Shown: positions 1-12,800, counted from the first letter of the stretch. The stretch is 64,000 bases of DNA from Ixodes scapularis (GCF_016920785.2 NW_024609881.1:45354710-45418709); one strand, 5' to 3'. Numbers and translations are program-made. The notes: generated from the sequence alone by a model not told the origin.

Positions 1-1839
1 CGGATACCTGACGTTAATGACCTGTGAAATACCCATTCGTTTTTCACCACACGCAATCGAAGTCGCAGTAAAAAAATTAAAAAAAAACAAGCAGAGTTCA
101 TTGCCTCAACTCGCAGCCAGAACAAGCGGCCACGTGATCTGGAGCCGATTATGTGCCGCCAATGTTGATCATAGGCTTGGCAAGGCACAGGACACGCGCT
201 GCGTTCCAAACATTGTTATGATTCGGCTGTTGTCGTCATTGCAGCGGACTGGACACAGGATACTACCTGAATGCTTCTCGAACTATAGATTATCACGAGC
301 CCACATCGAGTGCCGACGCAATGCTCGGGTCCAATCTATGAGCCGCATTCAAATATCGTCACTGGGCGGTACTGCTACCGCCCAGCTACGTCATCAGGTT
401 TTGCGAAGGAGAGATTGAATGAAAACGCTCGGTTTTGTCCTCGAAATTACAGTGCAACAAAGGAGTTTCTTGGTCAGTGGCGTTGCGTGCGGGTATCCTT
501 GAGTCCCACTAGTGCCAGTAAGCCCGTGTAAAGTGAAAAACATTCCAATTGACTATCGTTGCACCGCCCCTTTAAAAGAAATATAAACTTTTCATAACAA
601 AAGAGCATAAAATGCAGAAAGTAAGTTCACACTAGTGTTCTCCAGAAAATTTCAATATAGAAAAACCAAAATATATCTGCATGCAGAATTTGATTATGAA
701 ATGATAGCTTTCCTAAACTGATATTTGACACTAAAAAGTGAAGCTGAAAAAAATGCACTTGAAGTTTCAAGATGACGTTTCAAAAATTTCTTTTTACATC
801 TTAAATGTCAGAAATTCTTTCCAGCAGTGTAGGTGATGTCTTCCTCAAACTTCTGATATGCCGACATTGCTTGCTGACATCGCTTTCAGCTATTTTCACT
901 TTTGGAAAACGAGTGCTACGCAGTGCAGCCACCTCACCAACATATGAAGAATAATTATTTTTGACATTGTTTGTTAGTGCACATTGACAAGACTTTGTGA
1001 GAGTGTTCTTTGTTATCCATATATGCCAAAACTCTGCAGTTCTGAATATGCATTTTTTTGAAAAAAAAAAAAAGTGCAATTCAAGGTAGTGTCCCCCCTT
1101 AAAGCAACGTGGAAATAAAACTGGACGAACGAAGGAGACCCGGTCGCAAAGCAGATTGGCTCCATTCAAATAAGAAAAACGGAAGAACTTACAAGAGTGC
1201 CTGCTCATTTCACAAGATAAAATACAAGGCCCATAGAAGGGAACGGTATCTTTGCCACCTTCGCTTTGGAAACCTCCGCTCGTGAATTTCTGTTCTGGCA
1301 CAATGCAAGGTATGCAGTGCAAGCACGAAGTGCGGACCTATCACACTTTTCTCGCACAGTAGAACGTCAAACAACAAATCTTAAAATTCAAAGTTGGTGT
1401 CGAAACAGAAGTACACCACTAATTTACCGAAAAAAAAAAAAGCATCCTACAACTGCACGTTTACGCCAAGTTTGGCATAGAAGGTCGATGGGATGAATCA
1501 TACTTCTGGTTTTTAGGCTAGGTGGTACGAGCTACTGCCCATTTGCATCCATCCATTGTTGCACCCTGTTCTATGCACCATCATTCCACTTCACACCTGA
1601 ACAGCCACCGGGCAATACATTGCCTTGGCCACCCTCCATTGAACGCTTGCATCACCTTCGGACAGTTATGAGAACAAGTCTGCCACAAGTAGTAAACGCA
1701 TGCGACGGATATCAAAGTTCTAGAGTGGGCAACAAAATCCAGCAGCCTACACATTGAAACTGCTCCACAAAACAACTCGTGACCGTGCAAAACAATACGC
1801 CAAGGACCAAACGGCCTTGACCGCCACTCTCATACTTAC
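1..1839. other. LENG8-like intron/flank, no gene seen
   Basis: This stretch lies downstream, on the minus strand, of the last LENG8-like exon I can support. I looked for a Tyr/Gly/Pro-rich continuation of that protein on the minus strand and found none. The open frames here have no recognisable motif and no paired splice sites. It is probably intron sequence with unclassified repeats, and contains short A-runs near 1064-1074 and 1431-1441. Confidence 0.5.
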
Positions 1840-1906
1840 GTAGGGCGGATAGTAGCCATAGCCGCCGGGCATTCCCGGACCGGGAGACTGAGCGTAACCG
1901 TTGTAC
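1840..1906 (-). CDS. LENG8: LENG8-like protein, second visible coding exon
   Basis: A 67-nt exon on the minus strand. It starts after the acceptor gccgcacag at 1907-1908 and ends before a strong donor, gtaagtatg (1839-1831). It joins in phase to the exon at 2464-2694: the GG at that exon's end plus the first G here make a Gly codon. It encodes a Tyr/Gly/Pro-rich stretch containing GYAQSPGPGMPGGYGYYPPY. Human LENG8 has a similar Tyr-rich, low-complexity segment after its N-terminal WEKARQAL region. LENG8 belongs to the SAC3/GANP family implicated in nuclear RNA processing; that conserved domain would lie further 3', outside the window. The exon boundaries are well supported. The family name is an inference from a short, low-complexity match. 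Confidence 0.65.
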
Positions 1907-2463
1907 CTGTGCGGCAAATGACAGGTACGCCACAATGAGCACGTGGTTTGTGCAAGCTCCTAGCAAAAGAATTCGAAAACGTTCCAAACAATGCCAACAC
2001 CAAAGACCGCTACTTTTTAAAGAGCTTCGACACTTTCAAGAAGGTTTTGCTGTGCTACGCCAACAAAGGGGGAGGACCCACTCACAAACCAATGTTTTAC
2101 CCCAAGTTAAAAAAAAAAAAAAAAAAAAAAAATTAAAAAGATGAGAAAAAAAGAGTTATTCCGAAATTCAATGCTTTTTACTGGCAGTCTGTTTCCACGG
2201 TCAAATTAGAGAAATTTGGACACAAGCCACCAGCATATGCTGGTGAAAAACATTCAGCCTCTCCTCTCGGGTGAAGGAAGAAGACCAGCGAAGCTGTACT
2301 ATAGTGGGAATGAAGTAATGGCCGCTTGCAAGTCGGCAAGCCAGAGTGGAAAGGCTGGTGGTAGCTGTCCAGAGTCTTGTGTCGACATTTGTTTGCCCGC
2401 AGACACAATACTGGGGAAACTAGCCCTTACAGCTCTGCTGTAAAAAGAAAGGAAGCTACGCAC
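1907..2463 (-). other. LENG8-like intron
   Basis: A 557-nt GT..AG intron between the two LENG8-like coding exons. On the plus strand it carries a run of 23 or more A residues near 2109-2131. No gene is visible inside. Confidence 0.6.
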
Positions 2464-2675
2464 CCCATGTAGCCGGGGTACATGCAGCCCTGCTGCTGCG
2501 GCTGCTGTCCCCAGTAGCCGTACCCATAGCCACCTGCATAGCCGGTGGCCATGTCGGCTCCGGCGGTGGGTTTGGCAGGGCTACTGCCAGCGGTTGTCTG
2601 CACCTTCTCCAGTGCCTTGCGGGCATTTTCCCAGGCCTGGCTGGGATCCACCGGCGCCGCCTGCATGTCGGCCAT
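2464..2675 (-). CDS. LENG8: LENG8-like protein, N-terminal coding exon
   Basis: The exon spans 2694-2464 on the minus strand. It begins after the acceptor ccgcgcag and ends before the donor GTGCGTAG. I place the start at the ATG at 2675-2673 (reading MADMQAAPVDPSQAW); 19 nt of the exon upstream of it would be 5' UTR, so at least one upstream exon is expected. The protein has the pattern W-x2-AR-x-AL (AWENARKAL), which matches the N-terminal EWEKARQAL of human LENG8. A Gly/Tyr/Gln-rich segment follows, again as in LENG8. The exon ends in phase 2 (CDS 212 nt) and joins 1840-1906 without a frame break. An alternative start in an upstream exon cannot be excluded. The gene is divergent to the PKA-R1 gene at 6734. 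Confidence 0.65.
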
Positions 2676-3343
2676 GCCCGTTGCCTCGCTCTTCCTGCGC
2701 GGGTTATGAAACAATATGATGTCAATAACCATTTACTACCTCTTGCTAGTTGAGACACTCTTTAAGATGAACCAGTCTGCTAACGTCGTTTTCGACGCTA
2801 GTGCCCAGCAGACGGCCCCGGTTGCCTTACACGTCCAGTGCAGGTTATGAAAGAAAAACAATGCCCAATAACAACTTTCCACAAGTTCCGACATGGGTTC
2901 CACTCTGTTAACGGCTCCCTTCAAAGACGGCGCCTAGCAGACGACATCAATTGCACTTAACTATTCTGGTAGCTTCCGCCAGTTCTGACACCCTTCTGAA
3001 ATTAAACAGTCTGCTAATGTCACTTCTCAAAGGTAGCAAACCTTAACAGAGTTTGAAATCACAACTTGCCACAGACAAATGAAGCCCTCGTGGCCCTGAG
3101 GGTACTACTTGAAATAAATAAATAAAATAAATAAACTGTCACTCGCCAAATGCAAGTGAGAGTTACGCATGTCACAAGGAAAAAAGATATTGGTGAATTA
3201 TTAGTCTCTGCTGGTCCTCCGAAAATTCACAGCATGTTGATTCCACTTCTCGATGGTAGACGTCCAATGTACTTCCATGGTATTTCGTCTCACGCATAGT
3301 GTAGAGCACTGTAACCATAGAAATTAATGGCCTAGTTGGTTGT

Positions 3344-3489
3344 CTCAAAAACGGTTAGCATGAAAGACAAGGGCAAGTAGAAAACTGTTCTTTTCCTTTT
3401 CTGTCTCCTTTTTAAAATGTCAGTTGAAAGTAGCACCTGTCCTGTCGAGTCTTCTACTTGCCCTTGTCCTTTGCGCTAGCTGTTTTTAA
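3344..3489. repeat. Diverged fold-back element
   Basis: Inverted arms of about 40 nt lie at 3344-3383 and 3448-3489, with a shared core GACAAGGGCAAGTAGAA. The core resembles the arms of the palindrome at 18194-18305 (GACAAGGACGAAGTAGAA), so these two are probably members of one fold-back family of different ages. Confidence 0.6.
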
Positions 3490-4933
3490 GATACAGCACT
3501 GTCAAAGCCTGCGAGTTGATTTAGCCTTTCACTTGCATAGAGCATAGACTATAGGGCAAAGAAAACTAGAACAAATAGAAGGACCCAACTTGAATGACAA
3601 ATTAGTTGAGGGCCTCATCAATAAATGAGATTTCAATCATAATGTGTTAGACAAAAAGCCGACTGGTGAAGCTCATCAATGAGATGAACATGGATCATTA
3701 ACGAGACGCCAACCTCAATAAAAAGAATGACGTTACTTCAAGTGACATTCTGGAGTTGCGCGACCACCAGGAAAGCACATGGCCACGGGACGCAAGTGTC
3801 ATAAGAAGCCACCAGTGTTCATGCGAGGATATCACGAGCTTTTACAACGCCGATGACATCAGAACACAGAAGCGTCATCCGTGAAACATCACAATCTCAC
3901 GGACACTAAAGTGCTTGGGTAAAAAAGAAAACATGGTGGCTCTGTGCACGCATGCATGCACCGATGCCCCCATCAGCAGTCGATGCGGAGGTCTTGCTGC
4001 CGAGTGCCGTACCTTCTGCAGCTTCCATTCAATACCACCGAATTTGTTCCCCTCGTCAAGAACAAGTATGAATGACCATCAGTGCAGCGAGACGTCATAC
4101 GCAAGAACCATATACATTCTTTGCATGTGATGTCGCACCAGGAAAGGTGCGGGGCACTGCGCCATGTTGGAGGTTGACTGCGCCGACTGCGCACGGCACG
4201 CGTATGCGCCTGCCAAGGCGTTGCGTGCCATTTGCAGCAGGTGCATGCAGATGCGTACCATTTCTTTCACAAAGGTATGCAGTCTTCACGCACACTTGCA
4301 ATGGTGACGTTGAGCATTTACACGCGGAAGTTGCCGGCATCGATGCGTTTGCAATACGAGCACAAAGTATCGATGTGCGGCGGCAAGGATCCCTCTTGCT
4401 AACAGACGAAGAGACCATGGCCGAAGCAAGCGTGGTCTGAAGGTTGAAGACGTTAAAGATCACCGTGTTGCAAAAACAAGCTTTCTTTCGCTGAAAAAGT
4501 TGAAAGCACACAAATGCCCGGAGTTCCACAACTGCTTGACAAGCGCCTCGGTGCAGGAACCACGACTGAAAATTCTTGCGAGTGAAGAAGTTGTAGTTGT
4601 TGGCAAGGTAAGATATTACTTTTTTGAGTATGCAAAGCGCCGTTAAACAATGCAAGCGTTGCATTCACAGGGGGTTGCAACGTTTTCATGTGCATGTATC
4701 TCCTAGCTAGCGGGAGCCAATCACTTTGCGTCGCAACCTGCCTTGTTGGTGGAGACATGCTTTTTTTATTTCCATCTCCGGAGCATGTGAAAGTGCATCT
4801 TTCGGGACAAGCCTTAGCTTTGACAGTGCTATGGTGACACCGCGATTATGAAGTTTGCCACCACAAGAACCTTGAGGGAGCCAAGAGCCTTACCAACAAT
4901 GCTTATTTAAGCCATGGTTTGCCGCACAGTTGA

Positions 4934-4936
4934 CCC

Positions 4937-4967
<31 letters not shown>
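4934..4967. repeat. C24-A10 homopolymer tract
   Basis: A run of 24 C followed by 10 A. Similar long C or G runs occur at 30440, 36735, 38371 and 48941. At 38371 and 38585 a poly-C run is followed by a short T-rich segment and TACGGCCCTG, which suggests that some of these runs belong to one dispersed repeat. Confidence 0.75.
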
Positions 4968-4969
<2 letters not shown>

Positions 4970-6453
4970 AGAAGACCATTCAATTAAGCATATGCAGCAA
5001 AAAGTAGCCATATTTAGTAAATTATTTCATCTACAAATCCTTGTCAATTATCGGAGTGGGAGCCGATTCAAAGCGTGCAACATTGCTGGTGTCATCTTTC
5101 TTGCTTGGAAGCGATTACTCCAGCCGAACACAGCAGAGTTCATTAGAGCCCTCGCTGCAAACACCAATATGGACGCTGCCAGTATGTGATGTAGGTGCAA
5201 AGCATATATCAAAATGGCTGTGACGCTAACCTGGCAGAACAGATTGCCAGTCAAGCCAACAAAGATTGGCTTTTTTTTGTTCCTGTCACCAGCATCTGTA
5301 CTTGCAAATGCAAATAAATGCTTTGAATTTTATTTGAATTTAACACCCCCAGAAATTGCATTCATTGGCCATACTCTAAGTGCCTTTAGGTCAGCCATAT
5401 GCATATTCCCGTTCCTCGGCATGTGTTTCTAAGAAGCTTATTTAACTCAACTCAACTTGTAGCTCAGTGCAGGAAGTGAAGAACACACAAAAAAGCTGTG
5501 TGGTCAGTTTATGGAATTGGAAAACCTACAGAATTATATCAACGGCCTATAAGTCCCATCCAAGGGTCCAATGTTCATGAACAGCGAATAACGACTCGAA
5601 CAAGGTCCGCATGAAATGATAAAAAAAAAAAAAGGTTAAGTGTCTGCCCTAATGAGCAGACTAATTGGTCACACACTAATGAGCTTGTGCCAAGCCGCCG
5701 ACAGTTTACTCCGCAGCGGGGGACAAACTCAAAAGCTGTCGACGTCGTTTGAAGGATTGGGTGAAGCTGAAGGCATAATGCGAGCTCGAATTACTTGTTT
5801 CTTTCTTCCTATTTCAAGTCTGCTAGAACTTCTAAAGTTACTTTTCGCTAGTCGACGCATGGGACCGGTTTCAACGGGTTTTCACGAGCTGCCATGGCAC
5901 TAGTCAAACCTGCCACGGGCTCAGATGTTCCTACGTCTATCGTAATCCTTCTAATGTCTTTATTATCACGATATCGGGTAGCACCGACGTTGATAAGGTA
6001 TGAATTGCAAAATTTGCCGAACGAAATTTAGGCCTATCGTACGTGCTCCGAGGGCTGGAACGAGCATGCCAATCGTCGGCCTTGCATTTGACTAAAACCA
6101 GCGCCAAATCATTCACACATTAGTCACAGACTGACAGAAAACGAGTGTCGAATAGTATACATTTTTGTTAAATCAGCGAGTCGAACGTTTTGAACTCACT
6201 CCCAAAGGTTCGGGCAGGGGACTTGATCAAACGCTTGAACTGCGGCCATCAGAGGTGCGGACTCCGTTTGCGGGAATACCTGGAACACCTGGCAGAAGAA
6301 CACATTAACGAAACTTGATTGTTAAACGCGAATATCTGTTTTTTTGCGGGGCCGATCCTCTTGAAAGCAAGAACGACGTAATGGCGACGAAGAAGGAGCT
6401 TAAAATTCTCTCCCACGAGCAAGGCAACCAAAGACCGCATAAAAGCCGCCGAA

Positions 6454-6465
6454 TGCGCATGCGCG
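6454..6465. promoter_or_regulatory. NRF-1-type palindrome in CpG-rich promoter zone
   Basis: TGCGCATGCGCG matches the known NRF-1 consensus YGCGCAYGCGCR. It sits 269 nt upstream of the PKA-R1 start codon, in a locally CpG-rich stretch (about 6420-6560) between two divergent genes. It could therefore serve a shared or PKA-R1 promoter. No TATA box is placed. The assignment is by motif and position only. Confidence 0.45.
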
Positions 6466-6733
6466 GCCGAGCAACTCGATTGCGCAGTTTCTCTCGCGCC
6501 GCATCCGCGATAAAAAGTAAGTCATCAACCGCGAAAGCGCTTGCATTGCGTCCGCACGGTTGCATTAATTTTAGACGCAATCTAGAAATGAAAAAATAAG
6601 CTAATTCGCCGCTTTCGAACTAGTTAAAATGCAAATAAAGTTTATAAACGGTCCGTAAACAAAACAAAACTTGCAGGCGTAGCGACACATCGAGCGCAGA
6701 CGACGAGAGCGAAAAGTACCTCGAGAATCCAAA

Positions 6734-6898
6734 ATGGCGTCCACGCAGGAGGAAGAGCAAAGCTTGCGGGAATGCGAGCTTTACGTTCAGAAACACAACA
6801 TTCAGAAGCTACTAAAGGACTGCATCGTTCAGCTATGCGTGAGCAGGCCGGACAATCCGGTCTCTTTCCTGCGGGAGTACTTCGCGCGACTCGAAAAG
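6734..6898 (+). CDS. PRKAR1A: PKA-R1 exon 1: docking/dimerisation domain
   Basis: Residues 1-55, from ATG in good context (CAAAATGG) to the donor AAG|GTAAAC. It contains SLRECELYVQKHNIQKLLKD and FLREYFARLEK, the helical X-type four-helix docking/dimerisation domain that binds A-kinase anchoring proteins. Cys14 and Cys35 align with the inter-chain disulfide cysteines of mammalian RI. Cys30 is an additional cysteine where human RI-alpha has Ser. The 5' UTR is not resolved; ttgcag just before 6676 could be an acceptor for a UTR exon. Confidence 0.96.
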
Positions 6899-9800
6899 GT
6901 AAACAACACCATCCTCCCCAACCTCTGTCTCCGATGTTCGTTTGCGGTGATCGACGATCTGCTATCGAAAACGTCCGGTTAACCGTTGGATATTGGATTC
7001 GATCGCGATCGTTTATTTCCGAATTCAGCGTCTGACTTGGGTTTACGTTCGTCGTATTCCGGTCCTCGCTGAGACGCTTTCGTCGGATTAGTCGCAAATT
7101 TGTTTAGGCCTTGCACTCTTATCCATTTTTGTTTTTTGTTTATCAATTTTTCAACGCAAAATCTCGACGTCTAAAAGGGGGTAAAAAAAAAAAAAGAGTA
7201 ATAAAACCTAGAAAATACCCAGTTTTCGCGGCTTGCATGAAGGACGAGGTGATTGTGAGACCCGTCAAAAATATATCGTCGCAAAAAAAAAAAAAAAAAA
7301 AGGATCATAAAGCAACGAAACAAAAAATTGGCAATTTTTCCAACATTTTTAAAGAGGTTGTATTAATAGCACCGCTTCGCTACGCGCGCAACAAGAAGTT
7401 GGAGGGGAGCAAGCAGAAATAGAAGAAAAAAGGGAAAGACTTAAATATGTTTACTAAGTGTTTGTCGGGTAAATGAGCTTGGGGGGTCGGGCAGCTTTAT
7501 AAATAGAAAGAAAATAAAAATGCCGAGAAAATTCTCGTATATGAAGGGGTGCCTGGAAAGCGTGTAAAAACACGTCCTGCCCCAACCTAGTCATATTTTA
7601 AGTCAAGAACTGCTTTAAAAAAAGAAATAAAGAATCATTTATGCAAAAATGTTTTTTCGGCAGTAGCTAGGCTGCTGTAGGGATAGAGGCAAATTGAATT
7701 ATGACGTTCAACGAGCCCATGTTTCTTCATTTATGATTTGAGTTGCGGCTATAGGGTGTTTTCACATGGCGTCAATCCGCCATTTTGTTGTAAGTTCGTT
7801 TTTTCAAACAAATTTACTAATGTGAAGGATTACATTGCAAGCTGTTGAGAAGATGTCAGCGTGGCAAGACTTATAAGCTTCTGTGCTCTATGCATCTAAG
7901 GGGTCCTGCAAATCCTTGGAATGCTTGTCTTCGGCATGTCAAACAGCACACAACAACAAAATGGGGGACAAAATTTTGTCACTGAAAACAACCTATAGTC
8001 AGTTATAGGTTAAGAAAAGATATTGAGGGAAAGGAAGGTTGGGGAGGAGGAAGCAGACGAAATGCTGGAGAAAAGAGGAGGAAACCTCCTCCTCCCGTCA
8101 TCATTTAATCTGCTTCCTCCTCCTCATCCTTCCTTTTCCTCGAAAACTTTTCTTCTGTAACTGACTATAGTATATGATTCCCACCACCCGACCTTCCCCT
8201 CTCCTTTTTCTTTTCTTTTAGTGCATTTTGCATGGTGTTCGTAGTTATTCTTTCTATCCGCCGGGTATCTGTCGAGCAATTTTGAATTCCTTATATTTTC
8301 TTTTTCTTTCCGTGTCATTCTGTCTTTTTTGGCTCGAAAAACTGTTAATCTTGTAAACGACCATTTTTTATAGGTAGTACATACATTTGATCTCGCAAGA
8401 AAGGAAGCTTGCACTGATCTCGACGGATGAAGCTTATGCAATTGTGCAAACGGGGCACAGAGCATAGAGAACATGACTACAATTCTCTCATCGTCGCACA
8501 AAAACTACTACGAGAAAACACCCACATTGCCATGATTTTGAAACTCTTGTCTCAATGGTGAAAACTAATGGAATGAAGAGAAGCCATCGGCACCACTTTT
8601 GTTGGTCTCGTCGAGCAAGGTTTACGCGACAAGACCAACGCACTTCGACGGCGAGGCGATTAATGAAATTTCACATCGTAGTACAGAAATTACTGCGCAC
8701 AAAAGTGGATGTTGGCACACCTCTGCTACGTAAACACGGGTCACTTCGAGGTCGGCTTCCCTCGGCGAAAACAATGTTGAAAGCAGCGCGTGACACATTA
8801 GAAAAGATAGTTCATCTAGCCCTGACGTCAGTGACGTCAAAGAATGAGTGGAAGCGATTAGCTGACAGAGAGAATTGAAAATGGCCGAATGTGCTTTGGC
8901 TTTCTTCACCAAACCTTCAGCATTAAATTCTAGCCTAGGGGATCCATACTAGTGAGTGTACTTCCCAAATAGTGGTGCTGCCGTTGGGAGGGCGATGCCA
9001 TTATGGCATTCCATCGAAACTTCACAGACATCCACTGGGTGGTTTTTGGATGTTTTCTTGCATTTTTCAACGGATTATTGATGTTTTGGAGGCTCTGTTG
9101 CTTCCTACGTCATGTTGAAGTAAAGAAATGAGCTCCAGAATTTGGTTTCCATACCCCTGTAACGCCCCATTGCATTTAGCCCCGTGCGAACAGGATTAAG
9201 CAGATTGTCACGAAGAAAATTATTATTTTTTTTTTAGATTTACATAATACTTTTTGACAGAAACCCGGCGCCCTATGCAAAGATCAATTCTCATTCTATG
9301 TTTTTTGGACGGGTAGTCGTTTTCGGCATAGTTGGCCAAACTAAAAAATGTTCCACGGTTCCGGTTAGACTTCTCAATAGTAACATGCGGCTTTAACTGG
9401 AATGTAACTATTCGCTTGGTCATTCGCAACAACCAGGGAAACAAACACAGAGGTATGGTTGCCCCCACAGTTGCATGCCACTACCATACCATACAATACG
9501 GAACATGTGCCCCTTTTGCAGTAAGCGGTCAACCGCTACTTTTGAATTGCCTTAAAGTAAAGTTAAGGCCATACTAAACTTACTTCTGAGCCCACCTAGG
9601 TATGCGAGATACTCCTCCGCATCAGCCGCTTCTCTGAGCACCTAGGTGCAAAGTGGTGGAGCCCACCCGACCATGTGCCCCTTCTGCGTTTCCACTCTCG
9701 CATCCATACTTCGTTTCAGCGCAAGTCCAGATGCAGCCGACGCTGTGAGGCAATGGGACGGGTCAAACGGCATCAAAGATGCAAGTCACTAGGTCATTTT

Positions 9801-12800
9801 TGTTTACGATTGGATCAGCCACGGTAGGACACGTACAGAAACATGACGAACACTGAGATGGTGCACTTTTGTCACTTTCCAATCAATCCCATGAGCTCGT
9901 AGCGTCGGCCGAGTCTGGACTTGAGGTGAAACGAAGTATAGCAGGCTCCCTTCGCCAGGTTTTCAAGATTATCTCAAAATTTTCAACGTGTGCTTGCTCG
10001 GGTGTTTTACGGCGCAGGCCGGTCCAGATGTTTGCATTTGAGTGCATGGCCGCTTGGAAGCTTACAACCGGAGGGTTGCCACAGCAACCGAAGTCTGCGC
10101 AGCGCAAGGAGTCATTATCCAGTTGCTCACGCTCGACCGCAAATGCTTGAACCAGATTTAACCGTCCACTTTCTCTTCTTAACGCTCCACCGAGTCACGG
10201 CAAACAGCCGGGGTTGCATGTCGAACCGACGCGACAACGGCGGACGCTGGCCACTCACCTTGTTGCCGTCGCCCGGTGAACGATCCCGCCCGTCGGGACA
10301 TGACGACGACGGAGTGCTCCGGCGCGCAGGGAAAGAGACAGCCCCTCTCAAGAGCTGCGGACTCCGCAAGTCGGTCCTAAGCGCACCCCCAAGGGAAAAC
10401 ACAAATCGGGGCACCTGCGTTCCACATGCGTGCGTGCGAGGAGGACAGGAATCCGTTCTGGGGAAGGTGCCAAGATGCCTGCAGCACCCACTCCAGGGTG
10501 TCGTTATTTGAGGCCGGCCAGTTTGGGCGGCGGGGGTGTCTTTTGGTGCCGGGTGCAACGACGACGAAAAAGTGGGTAGGCCGGCCAGTTGCGTTTGTTC
10601 CCGCCGTGTGTCTTTACCGCCGTTGCCGAGAGGTTGGCGCGAGAAGGGGGTGGACTCTCCTGAGGACGGCGTAAACCATTGTCCATTGTCCCTGCGGAAG
10701 CCTTGAAGGTGTGGGAGGTCGTGCCAAGTTGTTTGGGTGCGAGCGTAGGTGTGCGAGGCTACCCCCTTTGCGGTGTTTGCGTCGTGGTGTGAGGAGTCGC
10801 GCTGGGTACCCTGCAGGAAGCGGCGACGAAGGCGAAGCAGCAGCAGCTTTCGCCGATGGCGACCACCCCGCCCGGCGAGGAGCGGGAGGACGAACTCTCG
10901 CCCCTGCCCGTGCCGCCCCAGCGTAACCGGCGCGGGGCAGTCAGCGCCGAGACCTACTCTGAGGAGGATGCAACTTCTTACGTCAAAAAGGTGAAGATAT
11001 TTTGTTTGTTTAGGTTTCAAGGAGAGGCTACTCCCTTCCCCGCGGGGCTATAAAGGCCTGTTCACACATACTGCAGTGCTGTAGACCAAGCACTAACGTT
11101 ATACTTGAAACTGCTGTATCAGCATTCTGATACGTGTGACCCAGATTTTTCTTGCTTACACACAATGCTGTACCTACTTTGGGTTATCTCAGCACCGAGA
11201 TGTATGTGTGAGCCTGGCTTTAAAGGGAAGTCCCATGCTGCCTACTCGTAGGGTAGGAGGCCTAGAGGGACCTTTGAGGTAGGCAACATTGACCTACATA
11301 AGTATGCAAACTTTTGCAGTCACTGTGGGTGTGCACACAAACTTTCTTGGGTAGAATTTACCTATTGTTGCTCTCCGTGTGAAGTGTAAATCTGATAAGG
11401 GTGGGTCGATATGGGAAGCTACTCCTCAAACATGAGGGGCGACGCCGAAACTGTTTGTTTAAATGTATGCTTTCCCAAGTCATGGTAGTGGCAAATTGGT
11501 GATACCCTTCAGAACGTTGCATGCTTTGTTTTTTAAGTGCGGCTGGGCTCCCGCGTGACCGCATATTATGACTAGTGTGTGACTGATAGGCTGTGAGTAG
11601 GATTTAGGTTGCAGAATATAAGTACTTAATACATTTTATACTCTTATGATGTGGGACTTATACTGCAACATGATGCTCCTTTTTGTGTGATTGTCCTGTT
11701 TTTATAAATTACAATAGGATATTTTACGATAGCTTGCGTCTGCTTGCACCACAAGTCACCTGGACATCTGTGCTTCATATTGAGTGTGGTTACCAGTTCA
11801 AGAAGAGAGCCTGATACACAACATTTGAGACTCTAATGTTTCGGTGACTTATACGTAATGTAAGGAAACATGAAAATGGTGCTGAGGAGCCAGCCTTAAT
11901 GGTTGGTTCCTTGTCATGAAAACTTTTCCAGTGTCTAGCAACCGAGAAAACTAGGAATTGTCAGGGAAATTATAATTACCGTGAATAATCGGGGAATTGT
12001 CAGGGATGACGTCAAAAAGCAAGCCCAGTCAGGGAAAATGAGCCGGAGACGCCATCGAGTGCCTTGAGCAAAGACTTGCAGACTTAAGAGCAGAAAAAGA
12101 GGCGATAAATTCTGCTTAGAGCGGAGCACGGGCTCTGCTCACCCGATGTAGAGTGTGCTACCCAATGCAAAGGGAACAGCCAACAAATCCAGTCCAAGCC
12201 TTGGATTGGATTGGATTCGATTGAGGGCACGGCACTAGGCTAGATACAGTTAGAGCTACTAGAGTTAGTAACAAATGGGAAAGCTGCAGACCCCAATCCA
12301 AGCCTTAAGCCGAGAGTATCCAAAAGTGTGCATCTGGCAGCCATGCTGCCATTCGGTTATTGATGCGTGTGGTTGAGCGTCGTGTTTTCATTGTGTTTCC
12401 GGAAGTGGCCTCTTTACCGACGATGTCGGCGGCAAGAAAGTGCTTGCTTAATCAAGACTGGACGAACCCGAATATTTCGGAATATGCAATTTGGATTAAG
12501 CCCGTGCAAAACGATCCTCATAGTGCTTAATGCTGAATGCCTTGTGTTGTAATGGTCTTATATATCTATCCGCCTCTACAGTGGTCAGGGAATTTCACCT
12601 GAAATTGTCAGGGAAAACCTGGAAATGTCGGGGAATTTCAAAATAATAGTTTGCTAGAAACCCTGTGTACCTTTTGTTGGTTTCGGAAAGTGGATCTTGT
12701 CAGTATGTGCCACTCGACCATTCACGTTCATGCAACTGCCCACTTAAAGGGCCCATGAAACGAATTTTGGGCTGGGATAAATTAATTTAGATTAGGATTT

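Larger units (their letters stand above)
2695..6453. other. LENG8-like 5' intron / intergenic region
   Basis: This lies between the LENG8-like acceptor and the CpG-rich zone in front of the PKA-R1 gene. It should hold a LENG8-like 5' UTR exon and promoter, but I cannot place them. It contains an (AAAT)n-type simple repeat at about 3110-3135, a fold-back at 3344-3489 and a C24/A10 tract at 4934-4967. An open plus-strand frame lies around 4330-4610 and was not accepted as a gene. Confidence 0.4.
6899..10816 (+). other. PKA-R1 intron 1
   Basis: A 3.9-kb intron. It contains A-runs near 7187 and 7280, a long fold-back at 7993-8170, a TATACTTCG-family fold-back at 9706-9940 and a CpG-rich block from about 10200 to the exon 2 acceptor. 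On the minus strand that block carries a near-consensus donor (AACAAG|GTGAGT). No coding exon was accepted. Confidence 0.8.

Noticed and set aside
4072..4664. Overlapping open frames on both strands, one plus-strand frame ending near a donor-like GTAAGAT and containing LKKLKAHKCPEFHNC
   Set aside because: There is no acceptor, no homologue I recognise and no complete zinc-binding pattern. It could be a transposon remnant. Not enough for a CDS.
10127..11020. A 297-codon open frame on the minus strand, the second-longest in the window
   Set aside because: It runs antisense through PKA-R1 exon 2 and the CpG-rich part of intron 1, has low-complexity Arg/Pro/Ser content and no family motif. GC-rich sequence lacks stops by composition. 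Only the splice donor inside it was kept, as a tentative finding.
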